64,000 bases of DNA from Neisseria montereyensis (lineage in GTDB: Bacteria > Pseudomonadota > Gammaproteobacteria > Burkholderiales > Neisseriaceae), in contig NZ_JANUXW010000003.1 in NCBI RefSeq assembly GCF_024834045.1, positions 1-64,000 on the forward strand. The letters run 5' to 3'. Positions 45,946-55,054 of the stretch are shown here, one piece after another (position 1 is the first letter of the stretch; each line of letters opens with the position of its first letter). Under the pieces are notes generated by a model. That model was given only the letters and a program-made list of their open reading frames with translations. It was not told where the DNA came from and ran no database searches. The position numbers and the translations under genes are program-made.

Positions 45946-47295
45946 TTATTTCGGGGCGGTTTGTTCGAGCTCCAAAGAAGCGGCAAGCAGCGATAAGCGT
46001 GCCATAACGCCGTAAATATACAGGCGGTTGCATTCGCAATCGGGATTTTCGGCACTGGTTTGGGGTACGCCGAGCGCATCCCATTGGGCAAAAATACGTT
46101 TGCAGCGTTCTTCGTCGACCGAGTCTTCGCGTTCGGCGACCGGAATGGCTTGATCCAACGGCACAAAAGACATGCCGGTTGCGTTTAGGTTTTCATCTAC
46201 GCCGCGGCCTTCGTGAACGCGGAAGAAGCCGCCGATAACAAACCGATCCATCATATAAACAACCGGTTCGGAAACGGCACCGTTGAGGGTTTCATAAGTG
46301 TAGATGCCCTCTTGCACAATCACTTCTGTGACTTCCAAGCCTTCTTTAACCTTAGCCATTTTATTGCGGTTTTTACGGTTTAGCCTGCGGATTTCTTCGG
46401 CGGATTTTACACTCATCACACCCATGCCGTAGGTGCCGGCATCGGCTTTCACAATCACAAACGGTTTGTCGGTAATGCCTTTTTCATCGTATTTGGCTTG
46501 GATTTTGGCCAACATCCGTTCAACGGCGTCGGCCAATATGTCTTCACCTTCGTGCTCTTGGAAATTTAAGCCGCTGATTTGCTCAAAGTAGGGGTTAATG
46601 TGCCATACGTCGATATCGATTAATTTGGCAAAATCTTCAGCGACTTTATCATAAGCGGCAAAGTGGCTGGTTTTGCGGCGGGTTGTCCAGCCGCCGTGCA
46701 GAGGCGGTAAAACGGTTTGGGAAATATCGCGCAGGATTTCGGGAATACCGGCGGAAAGGTCGTTGTTTAGCAAGACTAGGCAGGGTGAAAAGCCGTCGGC
46801 CAGATGAACGCGCCCGCGTGTACGCAATAGCGGCTCAAGCAGGATTTTATTGCCCAAAGCGGTTTCAAATTCGGTCGGCTCGGTAATTTCCGGATTCAGG
46901 CTGCCCAAACGCACTTCAAAACCGGCGGTATGCAAAATATTGCTCAAAGCATACACGTTTTGCAGATAAAAAGTATTGCGGGTATGGTTTTCAGGCACAA
47001 TCAATACCGATTTGGCCTGCGGGCATGAGCGCTCTACCGCATCTTGCGCAGCGTGTACGGAAAGCTGGATAAAGTCGGGGTTTAAGTTGTTAAAACCGCC
47101 GGGGAATAAATTCATATCGATAGAAGCCATTTTATAGCCGGCATTACGGATATCGACCGAACCGTAAAACGGCGGCTGATGCTCCGACCATTGTTGGCGG
47201 AACCATGCTTCGATTTTGATTTGGTTGCGTAAGATTTTGCGTTCGAATTCTTGCAGTTGCGGCAGATAAGCCGGTGAGATAGCGGGCAGATTCAT
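45946..47295 (-). CDS. gshA: Glutamate-cysteine ligase, proteobacterial ATP-grasp-like type
   Basis: 449 aa. It catalyses the ATP-dependent joining of glutamate and cysteine, the first step of glutathione synthesis. The sequence ([63 protein letters not shown]) matches the ATP-grasp-like family present in Neisseria and some other proteobacteria, unrelated to E. coli GshA. Glutathione would be the cofactor for a classical maleylacetoacetate isomerase, which is not in this window. Confidence 0.9.
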   Translation of the reverse strand: MNLPAISPAYLPQLQEFERKILRNQIKIEAWFRQQWSEHQPPFYGSVDIRNAGYKMASIDMNLFPGGFNNLNPDFIQLSVHAAQDAVERSCPQAKSVLIVPENHTRNTFYLQNVYALSNILHTAGFEVRLGSLNPEITEPTEFETALGNKILLEPLLRTRGRVHLADGFSPCLVLLNNDLSAGIPEILRDISQTVLPPLHGGWTTRRKTSHFAAYDKVAEDFAKLIDIDVWHINPYFEQISGLNFQEHEGEDILADAVERMLAKIQAKYDEKGITDKPFVIVKADAGTYGMGVMSVKSAEEIRRLNRKNRNKMAKVKEGLEVTEVIVQEGIYTYETLNGAVSEPVVYMMDRFVIGGFFRVHEGRGVDENLNATGMSFVPLDQAIPVAEREDSVDEERCKRIFAQWDALGVPQTSAENPDCECNRLYIYGVMARLSLLAASLELEQTAPK

Positions 47296-47492
47296 AGCGG
47301 ACTTTCGAAACTTTAACTCGATAAAGCAGCATAATAGATTTTTTAGCTGTTTGATACAAGTTTCAGACGGCCTATATCCGCTATAGAAATAGGCCGTTTG
47401 CCTATCGTTTGAGTAGGTCGGCAGGCTTAAACCGTTGTGATATTTTATGTTTCATCTAGAGAATCATATGGCGCACCAACGTGATTTTTTGA

Positions 47493-48503
47493 TTAAAACA
47501 AAGCTTCCACGCGCACTAAAGTACCAATATGGTGGCGGCGGTTTTCTTCGCGGTTGTTGAGGTAGTTTAATTCGGTTTGTACAAACAGCCATTCGCGCCA
47601 AACGGGTTGCCGCCATCCGGCAAAGGGACCGTAGCTGTTTAGTTTCACCTTTTTGTTTTTGATTTTTCCGCCTGCGTAGATGCCGTAGTTCAAGCGTTTA
47701 TGCCCGGCTAAGTCGTGTTGGCGGTATAGGCTGTCGCCCCATAGCCATTCTTCATCATCTTTTTTATGGTTGTATTCGATATTAAGGTTGTTGGCATGAA
47801 AGGTTTCGCCCGTTTCGGTTTGGCGGACTTCCCAGTTGGTGCGCAGATGGTGTTTGCTTTTAATGCCGTAGCGGTAGGTTTGCTCAAGGCGGGTGCTGAA
47901 GCCGTTGCCCAAATCCCAATCTCTGCTGCCTCTCAAGCGCAGGTATAAATCATCACCGGAGCGGATACCGATATCGGTGTCGGTGTCAATGCCGGTATAT
48001 CGGTTGATATCCGACCAGCGCAAAGCCAGTGACGAATTGCTTTCGCGGGTGCGGGTACGGTCGAATGTTCTGGTATTGTTTAATTGGGTTTCATCGTAAA
48101 TATGGCCGGTATGCTCTAAATCTCTATCAATCGAATCATCACCGAAGACCACATTTAAGCGTTGTTGTAAAACCGGCAGCTTGAGTTTGCCGCGAATGCG
48201 CGGGCGAATGGAAAAATGGTCGTATTTGTTCCAAGTGTTATCCATGATAATACGCAAATTGGCAGAAGCCGGTTTGTCGGGATCGGGCGTGCCGAACCAG
48301 TCGTCCATGTTATGCGCCCAGCGGTTGATGGTGGTTTGAACATTTCTATGCTGCCTATCCGTCCAAGTATTGTGAACAGGTGCGGGGGGTGCGGTCTGAG
48401 GTGCGGCAGGCAGTTCTTCTACGGCTGCCGTATCGGCTGCTTGTGCCGAAATAGATAAGGTGCAAAGGAAAAAACATAGCGGAAAAGAGGAAATTGATTT
48501 CAT
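47493..48503 (-). CDS. Outer-membrane beta-barrel protein, unknown
   Basis: 336 aa. A signal peptide (MKSISSFPLCFFLCTLSISAQAA) is followed by a Pro/Ala-rich linker, a region with WAHNMDDWFGTPDPDKPASA, and then alternating polar/hydrophobic strands rich in Tyr, Trp and Arg. It ends in VRVEALF, a C-terminal Phe typical of barrels handled by the Bam complex. No family name recognised. It stands alone between gshA and the DUF2868 gene. Confidence 0.75.
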   Translation of the reverse strand: MKSISSFPLCFFLCTLSISAQAADTAAVEELPAAPQTAPPAPVHNTWTDRQHRNVQTTINRWAHNMDDWFGTPDPDKPASANLRIIMDNTWNKYDHFSIRPRIRGKLKLPVLQQRLNVVFGDDSIDRDLEHTGHIYDETQLNNTRTFDRTRTRESNSSLALRWSDINRYTGIDTDTDIGIRSGDDLYLRLRGSRDWDLGNGFSTRLEQTYRYGIKSKHHLRTNWEVRQTETGETFHANNLNIEYNHKKDDEEWLWGDSLYRQHDLAGHKRLNYGIYAGGKIKNKKVKLNSYGPFAGWRQPVWREWLFVQTELNYLNNREENRRHHIGTLVRVEALF

Positions 48504-48633
48504 TGTTATCTCTCCTAAAAAGCCCTAGTGTAAGCATACTAAATTTAACGCATCTTTTCCATAAGGCCGTCTGAAACAGATGCCTGTGTTAAAATCTGCC
48601 TTTCCTTTTTTCTGATTATTTTACCCGCTCAAC

Positions 48634-49983
48634 ATGCTCAATCCGCCCCGCCAGCTCACCGAACTTGTCCGCCTGCTACAAGAACGCAACTATATTTTTT
48701 CTGCCGATCCGCAGCCGATTACCGAAGCCTTGCGCCATGCCGAAGGCAATATCGAAACCAAACTCAACCGCCGCGCGGAAATGATAGACAGCGACCACAA
48801 ACTGCAAGACAGCTTGGCGCGCATCCGCAGCCTGTTTGCCTGGCTGCTGCTGGCGGCTACCTTGTTTTGGCTGATTAGCGGTTTTGCGGGTACGGTTACC
48901 CTGATGCAGCAATCGGGTTTGAATTTCTTTTTTGTTTTGGCCGGCGTATTGGGGCTGCATACCCTGATGTTGCTGGCGTGGATAATCACCGCCTGCCTAC
49001 CGCGCTATAAAGCCGGCGGTTTTTTCTCTAACCCGGCCTTTTGGATACGCGGCAAAGATCCGGTTAACCAAGCCATTATGCGGCTGTATAGCGACGAATT
49101 GGCCAAACCCGCTACCCGTTGGGCGCTCGGCCTAACCGTTCACCGCTTATGGCTGGCAACTCTAATCGGCATGTTGGCCGCCGCTGTTTTGCTGCTGAGC
49201 GTGCGCCAATATACCTTTAATTGGGAAAGCACCTTATTGAGTGATGCCACATTTGTGCAGGCCGTGCATATTTTATCGTGGCTGCCGGCCAAACTCGGCT
49301 TTCCCGTGCCCGATGCCGATGCCGTATTAATCAGCCGTCTGAACAACGATATCGCCACATCCCGACAATGGGGCGGCCTGCTGATTGGCAGCCTTGTCTG
49401 CTACGGCCTGTTGCCGCGCTTTGCCGCATGGCTGGTGTGCAAAATGCTTTCCCGCCGCACCCAAAGCACCTTGCCGCTCGACAAACCTTATTACCGCCAA
49501 ATTATCCAGCAATGGCAGCGGCGGGTAGTCGATGCCGACACCCAAAGCGAAACCGTTACCGCCGTTACCCCGAAAATCAAACTCGACGACACCCCGAAAT
49601 GGGCGGTGATGCTCGATGCCGAATGGCCGGAAAAATCATGGTTCAAACACATTTTAGGGCAGGATTGGCTCGATAAAGGCACTGCCGACAGCCGCGACAC
49701 CGTAGCCGCATTAAAAGCCGAATTACAACAAGAGCCCGCGCAATTATTAATCGGCGTCCGCGCCCGCAGCGTGCCCGACCGCGGCATCCTGCGCCAAATC
49801 ACCGCCCTTGCCGAAGCCGCGCAGGGCGGAGCGGTAGTGCAATTATTAGTAGAAAAAGATTTTTCAGACGGCCTCAACGATTATTTAAGTCAATGGCACA
49901 CCGCCTTGGGCGAACGCGGCCTGCCGTGGTTGGATCCGGCACGCGTGAGCCAGCAGGAGCGCTTGGTGAAAGAGGCCGTCTGA
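48634..49983 (+). CDS. DUF2868 membrane protein
   Basis: 449 aa with paired membrane segments near residues 70-125 (LFAWLLLAATLFWLISGF, FFFVLAGVLGLHTLMLLAWI) and further helices near 175-200 and 245-275, followed by a soluble C-terminal part. This matches DUF2868, normally next to a DUF3482 GTPase gene. Here the two are separated by an Mrr-like nuclease gene. The last codons GAGGCCGTCTGA lie in a degenerate DUS, so the stop comes from an uptake sequence. Function unknown. Confidence 0.82.
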   Translation: MLNPPRQLTELVRLLQERNYIFSADPQPITEALRHAEGNIETKLNRRAEMIDSDHKLQDSLARIRSLFAWLLLAATLFWLISGFAGTVTLMQQSGLNFFFVLAGVLGLHTLMLLAWIITACLPRYKAGGFFSNPAFWIRGKDPVNQAIMRLYSDELAKPATRWALGLTVHRLWLATLIGMLAAAVLLLSVRQYTFNWESTLLSDATFVQAVHILSWLPAKLGFPVPDADAVLISRLNNDIATSRQWGGLLIGSLVCYGLLPRFAAWLVCKMLSRRTQSTLPLDKPYYRQIIQQWQRRVVDADTQSETVTAVTPKIKLDDTPKWAVMLDAEWPEKSWFKHILGQDWLDKGTADSRDTVAALKAELQQEPAQLLIGVRARSVPDRGILRQITALAEAAQGGAVVQLLVEKDFSDGLNDYLSQWHTALGERGLPWLDPARVSQQERLVKEAV

Positions 49984-50033
49984 TTAATAAAGCAGCACAT
50001 TGTTAAACGTTACTTACTCACAAGGAATAAAAA

Positions 50034-51026
50034 ATGAATATTTTTATGATACGTACCCCTTTATACGTGGTTAACGCAGGCTATGTAGGATATGGTTGGG
50101 CGAAAGTGGATTTTTCCCAATACCAAGATACCAAAGCGTTGTCTGATGCTTTTAAACAACATTATCCGGCAGGTGTTGGCAGGAAAACAAAAAATATTGA
50201 GCGTTTTTTTAACTTGAAGAAGGGGGATATTGTGCTTGTACCGTCTAGTAAGTCGGTCAGTATCGGTGAGGTTCAAGGAAAGAAAACATTTAATCCGGAA
50301 TGGACAAAAGATAATGCCGGCAATTTGGTGTCGGTAGACTTTTATAAAGTTGATGGGCGTGTTTTAAAAATAGCCCGTAGTGATTTTAGCGGACAATTAG
50401 GAAGCCGATTAAAGGTTCGTACTGCCATTGCAAATTTCAATGAATTTAAAGATGAAATCAATAGAATAATTGATTCGATTAAGAAAACAAGAGAAGTATA
50501 CCGACATTCCAGTTATTTTTCAGAGCAAGTCGAATTGGCAGAACAAAAGTTTAAAGAAGAGCTGCTTCAATCTATTCGCCAAGAAACCATATGGTTGAAA
50601 GACGGTGGCCGCGGCTTGGAAGAATTGATTCGGGAAATGCTTGAGATTGATGGCTATCAGGCAAAGATTAAAGCAAAAAATCAATCATCTGATATTGCAG
50701 ATATAGATATTGAAGCCCAAAAGGTAGATAGATTTTCCAAAACTTATTTATTAATACAGGCCAAACATCATCGAGGCGAAACCAACGGACACGGCTTAAA
50801 ACAACTGATTGCCTATAAAGATAAAGATGATGATGTTGATTGCCAGAAATGGCTGATAACAACAGCGAAGGTTTCAGACGAGAACAAACAATTAGCCGAA
50901 CAACATAATATTAACATTATGGAAGGGGAAGAGTTGGTTGATTGGATATATGAAAGCATTCCCCGTTTATCAGAAAAAACCAAACAAGCATTAGGGATTA
51001 TGGAAATTCCTTCATTATTGAAATAA
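50034..51026 (+). CDS. Mrr-like type IV restriction endonuclease
   Basis: 330 aa. The C-terminal Mrr-cat core reads GGRGLEELIREMLEIDGYQ (Glu196/197), DIADIDIEAQ (Asp223-225) and YLLIQAKHHRG (Gln242-Ala-Lys244), a PD-(D/E)XK variant with the QXK motif. The N-terminal 150 residues (LKKGDIVLVPSSKSVSIGEV) look like a PUA/EVE-type modified-base reader. Such enzymes cut methylated DNA without a partner methylase. It is AT-rich, with its own ribosome site (AAGGAATAAAAA), and sits between the normally adjacent DUF2868 and DUF3482 genes. Confidence 0.8.
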   Translation: MNIFMIRTPLYVVNAGYVGYGWAKVDFSQYQDTKALSDAFKQHYPAGVGRKTKNIERFFNLKKGDIVLVPSSKSVSIGEVQGKKTFNPEWTKDNAGNLVSVDFYKVDGRVLKIARSDFSGQLGSRLKVRTAIANFNEFKDEINRIIDSIKKTREVYRHSSYFSEQVELAEQKFKEELLQSIRQETIWLKDGGRGLEELIREMLEIDGYQAKIKAKNQSSDIADIDIEAQKVDRFSKTYLLIQAKHHRGETNGHGLKQLIAYKDKDDDVDCQKWLITTAKVSDENKQLAEQHNINIMEGEELVDWIYESIPRLSEKTKQALGIMEIPSLLK

Positions 51027-51150
51027 TAATGAATTTGCAGAGATGGCGGGCGTATGCCCGCTATTTTAGGCCGTCTGAAAACCAATATTAGTAGGCAGGA
51101 CATACCAACTATATTACCATTTCAAAATAAATTCAGAATAACCGATATTT

Positions 51151-52494
51151 ATGCAAAAGAAACCCCTATCCCTAGCCGTAGTCGGCCACACCAATACCGG
51201 CAAAACCTCATTGCTGCGTACGCTGTTGCGTGACAGTCAGTTCGGTGAGGTCAAAAACGCGGCGGCGACAACGCGCCATGTCGAAGAAGCGGTGATTAGC
51301 GATGGCAGCCGTACTTTGGTTTGTTTATACGATACACCCGGTTTGGAAGATGCGGGCGGGGTGTTGGATTGGCTGGAAGACCATACTTCCAACCGTGCGG
51401 ACGGTGTCGAGCGTTTGCAGCAGTTTCTCGACAGCCCCGAAGCGGCCGGTGATTTTAATCAGGAAGCGAAAGTTTTGCGCCAATTATTGCAGAGCGATAT
51501 GGCTTTGTATGTGATTGATGCCCGCGAGCCGGTGTTGAATAAATATAAAGACGAATTAACCGTTTTATCGTGGTGTGCCAAGCCGGTGATGCCGGTGTTT
51601 AATTTTATCGGCGGGCAGGATTTAAACGAATGGGCAACCATGCTGGCACGGCGCGGTTTGCATGTGCATAGCGGTTTCGATACGGTGGCGTTTGATTTCG
51701 AGGGTGAAATCAGGCTTTGGGATAATCTGGCCACTATGCTACCCGATCGCGGCATCTTAGACGATTTAATGGGCATGCGCCGCCGCGAATGGCAGAAACT
51801 CGACCGCGATGCGCGTTTGGATATCGCCCATTTTCTGATTGATGTGGCGGCATACCGTCAGGAAATCGACGAACACGACAACCCCGAACCGGTTTTGCAA
51901 ACCATGCAGGCTTCGGTTCGCCAGCTTGAGCGCCAACTTCAGCAGCAGTTGTTTCAAACCTATCGTTTTTATCATAGCGAAATCGACACGGGCGATTGGG
52001 CGCTGAAAGCGTTTCATCAAGACCCGTTTGACGGGGAATTGCTGAAGGAATACGGTATCCGCATCGGTACGGGCGCGGCAACCGGTGCATTAATCGGCAT
52101 GGGGGTAGATATGATGACGCTGGGCGGTTCGCTCGGTTTGGGCACGGCCATAGGCAGCGTATTGGGCGGGGTGTTGCCGAATATGCAGACCATCAGCGAT
52201 AAATTATCGGGCAGGCAAACCCTGCATATCGACCCCGAAACCGTTACCTTATTGGCTGCCCGCGCTTTGGATTTATTGCACGCCCTGCAAAAACGCGGCC
52301 ATGCGGCGCAGGCGCAGATTGAAATGCTAAGCGGCAAAACGCCTTGGCAGCCTGCCAAACTGCCGCCCGAATTGAATAAGGCGCGCAGTCAGGCCAAATG
52401 GTCGTCGCTGAATACCCATTCGCCGGAATCCAGCCGCCGCGAACGCTCGGAAGCCGCGCGGTCTTTATCAGAACGGTTGGCGGGTAAGCCTTAG
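51151..52494 (+). CDS. GTPase with DUF3482 domain
   Basis: 447 aa. The P-loop GHTNTGKTSLLRTL is at residues 12-25, with the G3-like DTPGLED and VKNAAATTRHVEEA switch region. The C-terminal DUF3482 part has two Gly-rich hydrophobic stretches (IGTGAATGALIGMGVDMM, LGLGTAIGSVLGGVLP) that may insert in membrane. Usually encoded with DUF2868; the pair is probably one functional unit of unknown role. Basic, Ser/Arg-rich C-terminus. Confidence 0.83.
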   Translation: MQKKPLSLAVVGHTNTGKTSLLRTLLRDSQFGEVKNAAATTRHVEEAVISDGSRTLVCLYDTPGLEDAGGVLDWLEDHTSNRADGVERLQQFLDSPEAAGDFNQEAKVLRQLLQSDMALYVIDAREPVLNKYKDELTVLSWCAKPVMPVFNFIGGQDLNEWATMLARRGLHVHSGFDTVAFDFEGEIRLWDNLATMLPDRGILDDLMGMRRREWQKLDRDARLDIAHFLIDVAAYRQEIDEHDNPEPVLQTMQASVRQLERQLQQQLFQTYRFYHSEIDTGDWALKAFHQDPFDGELLKEYGIRIGTGAATGALIGMGVDMMTLGGSLGLGTAIGSVLGGVLPNMQTISDKLSGRQTLHIDPETVTLLAARALDLLHALQKRGHAAQAQIEMLSGKTPWQPAKLPPELNKARSQAKWSSLNTHSPESSRRERSEAARSLSERLAGKP

Positions 52495-52540
52495 CAAAGC
52501 GGCTGCAATGGAGTTGGCTAAAGGCTTCGGCCTGATTAAA

Positions 52541-53135
52541 TGTAGGGGCGGATTGCATATCCGCCCGTTTGTATGGGTTAGGGCATTCTCGATATTGGGA
52601 TTATGGTTGAATCGGATCGGGGTTGTTTTGATTTATGTTACCATTGTGTTGGCGCGGGCGGATATATAATCCGCCTCTACAATTAATGGTAAATAGTTGG
52701 TGTATTTGTATTGCCGATATTTAAGGCCGTCTGAAGATTATTTTTCAGACGGCCTAGTGATTGAATATGTAGGGGCGGATTGTATATCCGCCCGTTTGTA
52801 TGGGTTAGGGCATTCTCGATATTGGGATTATGGTTGAATCGGATCGGGGTTGTTTTGATTCACGTTACCATTGTGTTGGCGCGGGCGGATATATAATCCG
52901 CCCCTACAATTAATGGTAAATAGTTGGTGTATTTGTATTGCCGATATTTAAGGCCGTCTGAAGATTATTTTCAGACGGCTTAATGATTAAATATGTAGGG
53001 GCGGATTATATATCCGCCCGTTTGTATGGGTTAGGGCATTCTTGATATTGGGATTATGGTTGGAGTCGGAGCGGGGTTGTTTTGATTTACGTTACCGTTG
53101 TGTTGGCGCGGGCGGATATATAATCCGCCCCTACA
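52541..53135. repeat. Tandem array of 227-bp palindromic repeats (2.6 copies)
   Basis: Three alpha-type elements, each bounded by TGTAGGGGCGGAT and ATCCGCC(C/T)CTACA, lie at 52541-52681, 52768-52908 and 52994-53135. They are separated by inverted DUS pairs (52723-52755, 52950-52980). The period is 227 and 226 bp. The interiors (GGGTTAGGGCATTCTCGATA) differ from the array at 12.1-13.4 kb while the ends are the same, and the beta module is absent. Confidence 0.88.
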
Positions 53136-53350
53136 AATAGTGGTACATAATCACAAATGCTCATAGTGGCTTTAAAAGCTAGGCGATGGTGAACTGTTAA
53201 TATTCAAAACAAACGGTGCATAATATGATGGCATGGGCGCCCGAAGCCGTCTGAATCAATCAGGAAACCTGATGAAATATTATAGAAAGTAGGGAATGTT
53301 GCGTTTGTGTTGTTTTTATCACTACAAATAAACAAATTTGTAATTTAGGT

Positions 53351-53379
53351 TTGACTATATAGCAGATTCGGTTCATAAT
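53351..53379 (+). promoter_or_regulatory. Promoter of sRNA 1
   Basis: TTGACT (53351-53356), exactly 17 bases, CATAAT (53374-53379). Same elements and same spacing as the promoter of sRNA 2. Start of transcription expected near 53386. Confidence 0.75.
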
Positions 53380-53385
53380 TCAATT

Positions 53386-53477
53386 CTTCAAGTTGCTTAG
53401 TGCAGTTTGAAGTTTCTCCTCTATTTCTCCTTTGTAGACTTGGCGCATGCCCTTATCGGGTGTGCGCATTTTTTTGT
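53386..53477 (+). ncRNA. Sibling small RNA 1
   Basis: About 90 nt. The 5' hairpin CTTCAAGTTGC / GCAGTTTGAAG (11 bp with two G-U pairs, loop TTAGT) is followed by a single-stranded TTTCTCCTCTATTTCTCC segment. A Rho-independent terminator (GCGCATGCCC / GGGTGTGCGC, then seven T) ends it. The CUCC repeats are anti-Shine-Dalgarno-like and could pair with mRNA ribosome sites, with the U tail serving Hfq. The tandem sibling layout recalls the NmsR/RcoF sRNAs of pathogenic Neisseria, which repress TCA-cycle and propionate genes; identity is not verified. Confidence 0.75.
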
Positions 53478-53750
53478 CTATCAAATAAATTTTTGAAAAT
53501 ACAAGGAATTTTATCAATAAGATAAAATAGCTCTGAATGATATTGCCGAATAGCGGGATAAGGCAGGGCATGGTTTGATGGTTTGGCTTGATGAGGTTGT
53601 TTTTTTAATGTTCGGTTCCGAAGGTGAAATGAACATCTTATATTTTTATTGACTCTGAATAATTTTTATCGAATCAATATCTGTTTGGTTAAATGATGTT
53701 GCATAAAAAATACTAATTGATATTTTAGAAAAACATTATGGATAAAGGTA

Positions 53751-53779
53751 TTGACTGGTGTTTTGAGTTTAGGCATAAT
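53751..53779 (+). promoter_or_regulatory. Promoter of sRNA 2
   Basis: TTGACT (53751-53756), exactly 17 bases, CATAAT (53774-53779). It lies exactly 400 bp downstream of the matching promoter of sRNA 1, but the spacer differs. Confidence 0.75.
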
Positions 53780-53785
53780 TCGCTT

Positions 53786-53879
53786 CGTTAGCTGGTTAAG
53801 TATTCAGTTAATAGTTTCTCCTCTATTTCTCCTTTGTAGACTTGGCACACAATTTATTTGAATTGTGTGCATTTTTTTT
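53786..53879 (+). ncRNA. Sibling small RNA 2
   Basis: About 94 nt. The 5' hairpin (TTAGCTG / CAGTTAA) differs in sequence from that of sRNA 1. The next stretch, AGTTTCTCCTCTATTTCTCC followed by TTTGTAGACTTGGC, is identical in both. The terminator has a different stem (GCACACAATT / AATTGTGTGC) and eight T. Conservation of the CU-rich core with divergence of the stems is the pattern expected if the core is the target-binding region. Confidence 0.75.
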
Positions 53880-54234
53880 GAATTTTCGCTCCAAAATTTT
53901 CGTTTTTTATAAAAATAAATACATTTTTTGTTTCTTTTGTTTCGTATTGGAATAAATTATTTTCAAATATCGGCTTTGTATAGGCGATGATAAAGGCCGT
54001 CTGAAAAATTAATGTCTGATAATGGGCGATATGATAAAAATAAATCGGCAATAAATAATTTTGATAATAAATAAAATGAATTAAGGCAAATAGGCCGTAT
54101 GAATATTTTCAGACGGCCTATTTGATTTATGAGAGTGGGTGGTTGTTGAAATATGCTGATAATGGGGCGGTTTGTATGATATGGGTGTGCTTTGCGATAG
54201 AATAAGCGTTTTAAAACGATGGAATCGGTAGCGT

Positions 54235-54441
54235 ATGTCTGCGATTTTGGAATTAATCCGTACCGAGCCGCCGGGCACGGTGGCGGAAACTTTGGATTTC
54301 TTTTTATATGAATGTAGTTTAGATGAAGCGCCCGATGCGGCGGAAGTGGCCGAGTGGCGGGCGGCTTTAGAAGCCAGAGGCGGGAAGTTTACCCGCTTGG
54401 CCGAAGTGTGCCAAACGTGGCTGGATGAAGAGGGTTTATGA
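54235..54441 (+). CDS. Small acidic protein upstream of a VanZ gene
   Basis: 68 aa, MSAILELIRTEPPGTVAETL then DFFLYECSLDEAPDAAEVAE; mostly helical and acidic, no membrane segment. Its stop overlaps the next start (ATGA), so the two are translationally coupled. No family recognised. Confidence 0.65.
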   Translation: MSAILELIRTEPPGTVAETLDFFLYECSLDEAPDAAEVAEWRAALEARGGKFTRLAEVCQTWLDEEGL

Positions 54442-54836
54442 AAACCATACCGTTAAACCGCTTTGCAGGGGCTGCCGTGATTTGGTTTTTCGGCGGCTGC
54501 TATCTTTTATTACTGCGCGAGGCTGATGGAAGCGTGCCGCCGTTTGCCCATTTCGATAAGGTGGCGCATTTTGCTTTGTTTTTTGCGCAAATCTGGTTGT
54601 GTGCCAAAGCTTTTATGGTGGAAAACCGCCCGATTCCTTATCGTTCGCTGGTGGTGTTTGCCGTGTTGTTTGCGGCAGGCAGCGAGGTGGGGCAGGCTTT
54701 ATTCACCGAAACGCGCGAGGGCAGCGTGGGTGATGCGGCTGCCGATATGTTGGGAACGGCTGCGGCTTTATGGTTGGCCGATCGCGTGGCGAAGGCCAAG
54801 GGTTTGGTAAAGGCGCGTGCGGATAATGAGGTATAG
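54438..54836 (+). CDS. VanZ-like membrane protein
   Basis: 132 aa with about four membrane helices. FAHFDKVAHFALFFAQIWL and the glutamate-containing FAAGSEVGQALFTETREGSV with GDAAADMLGTAAALW are the VanZ-family pattern. Family role is poorly defined; VanZ of enterococci gives low-level teicoplanin resistance, but most homologues are unrelated to resistance. Coupled to the 68-aa gene. Confidence 0.8.
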   Translation: MKTIPLNRFAGAAVIWFFGGCYLLLLREADGSVPPFAHFDKVAHFALFFAQIWLCAKAFMVENRPIPYRSLVVFAVLFAAGSEVGQALFTETREGSVGDAAADMLGTAAALWLADRVAKAKGLVKARADNEV

Positions 54837-55054
54837 CCATAAGCCGAGCCGGATTTGATAATTAGGCAATAGCCCTTATTATAAGTAGGTATAAGTAGGC
54901 AATAAACAGCTTTTCGGGTTGTGTGAATGTGAATCTATTTTGAGGCCGTCTGAAAGCATGCGATGTTATATTTTCTATGCGCATTAATGGTTTAAGTATT
55001 TTCAGACGGCCTAAAGTTTGTAAAACAATAAAATCAAGATTGAGAGAAATAAAA

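Larger units (their letters stand above)
53136..54234. other. Gene-free region holding two small RNAs
   Basis: More than 1 kb without a supportable protein gene between the repeat array and the 68-aa ORF. It contains the two sRNA genes below, a DUS near 53995 and a hairpin at 54091-54120 in which one uptake sequence carries a mismatch (GCCGTATGAA). Minus-strand frames at 53380-53571 and 53854-54051 run antisense to the sRNAs and are not believed. Confidence 0.6.

Noticed and set aside
53380-53571. Minus-strand 63-codon frame
   Set aside because: It is antisense to sRNA 1, including its terminator and promoter region. A similar short frame (53854-54051) is antisense to sRNA 2. Codon use is AT-rich and random-looking.
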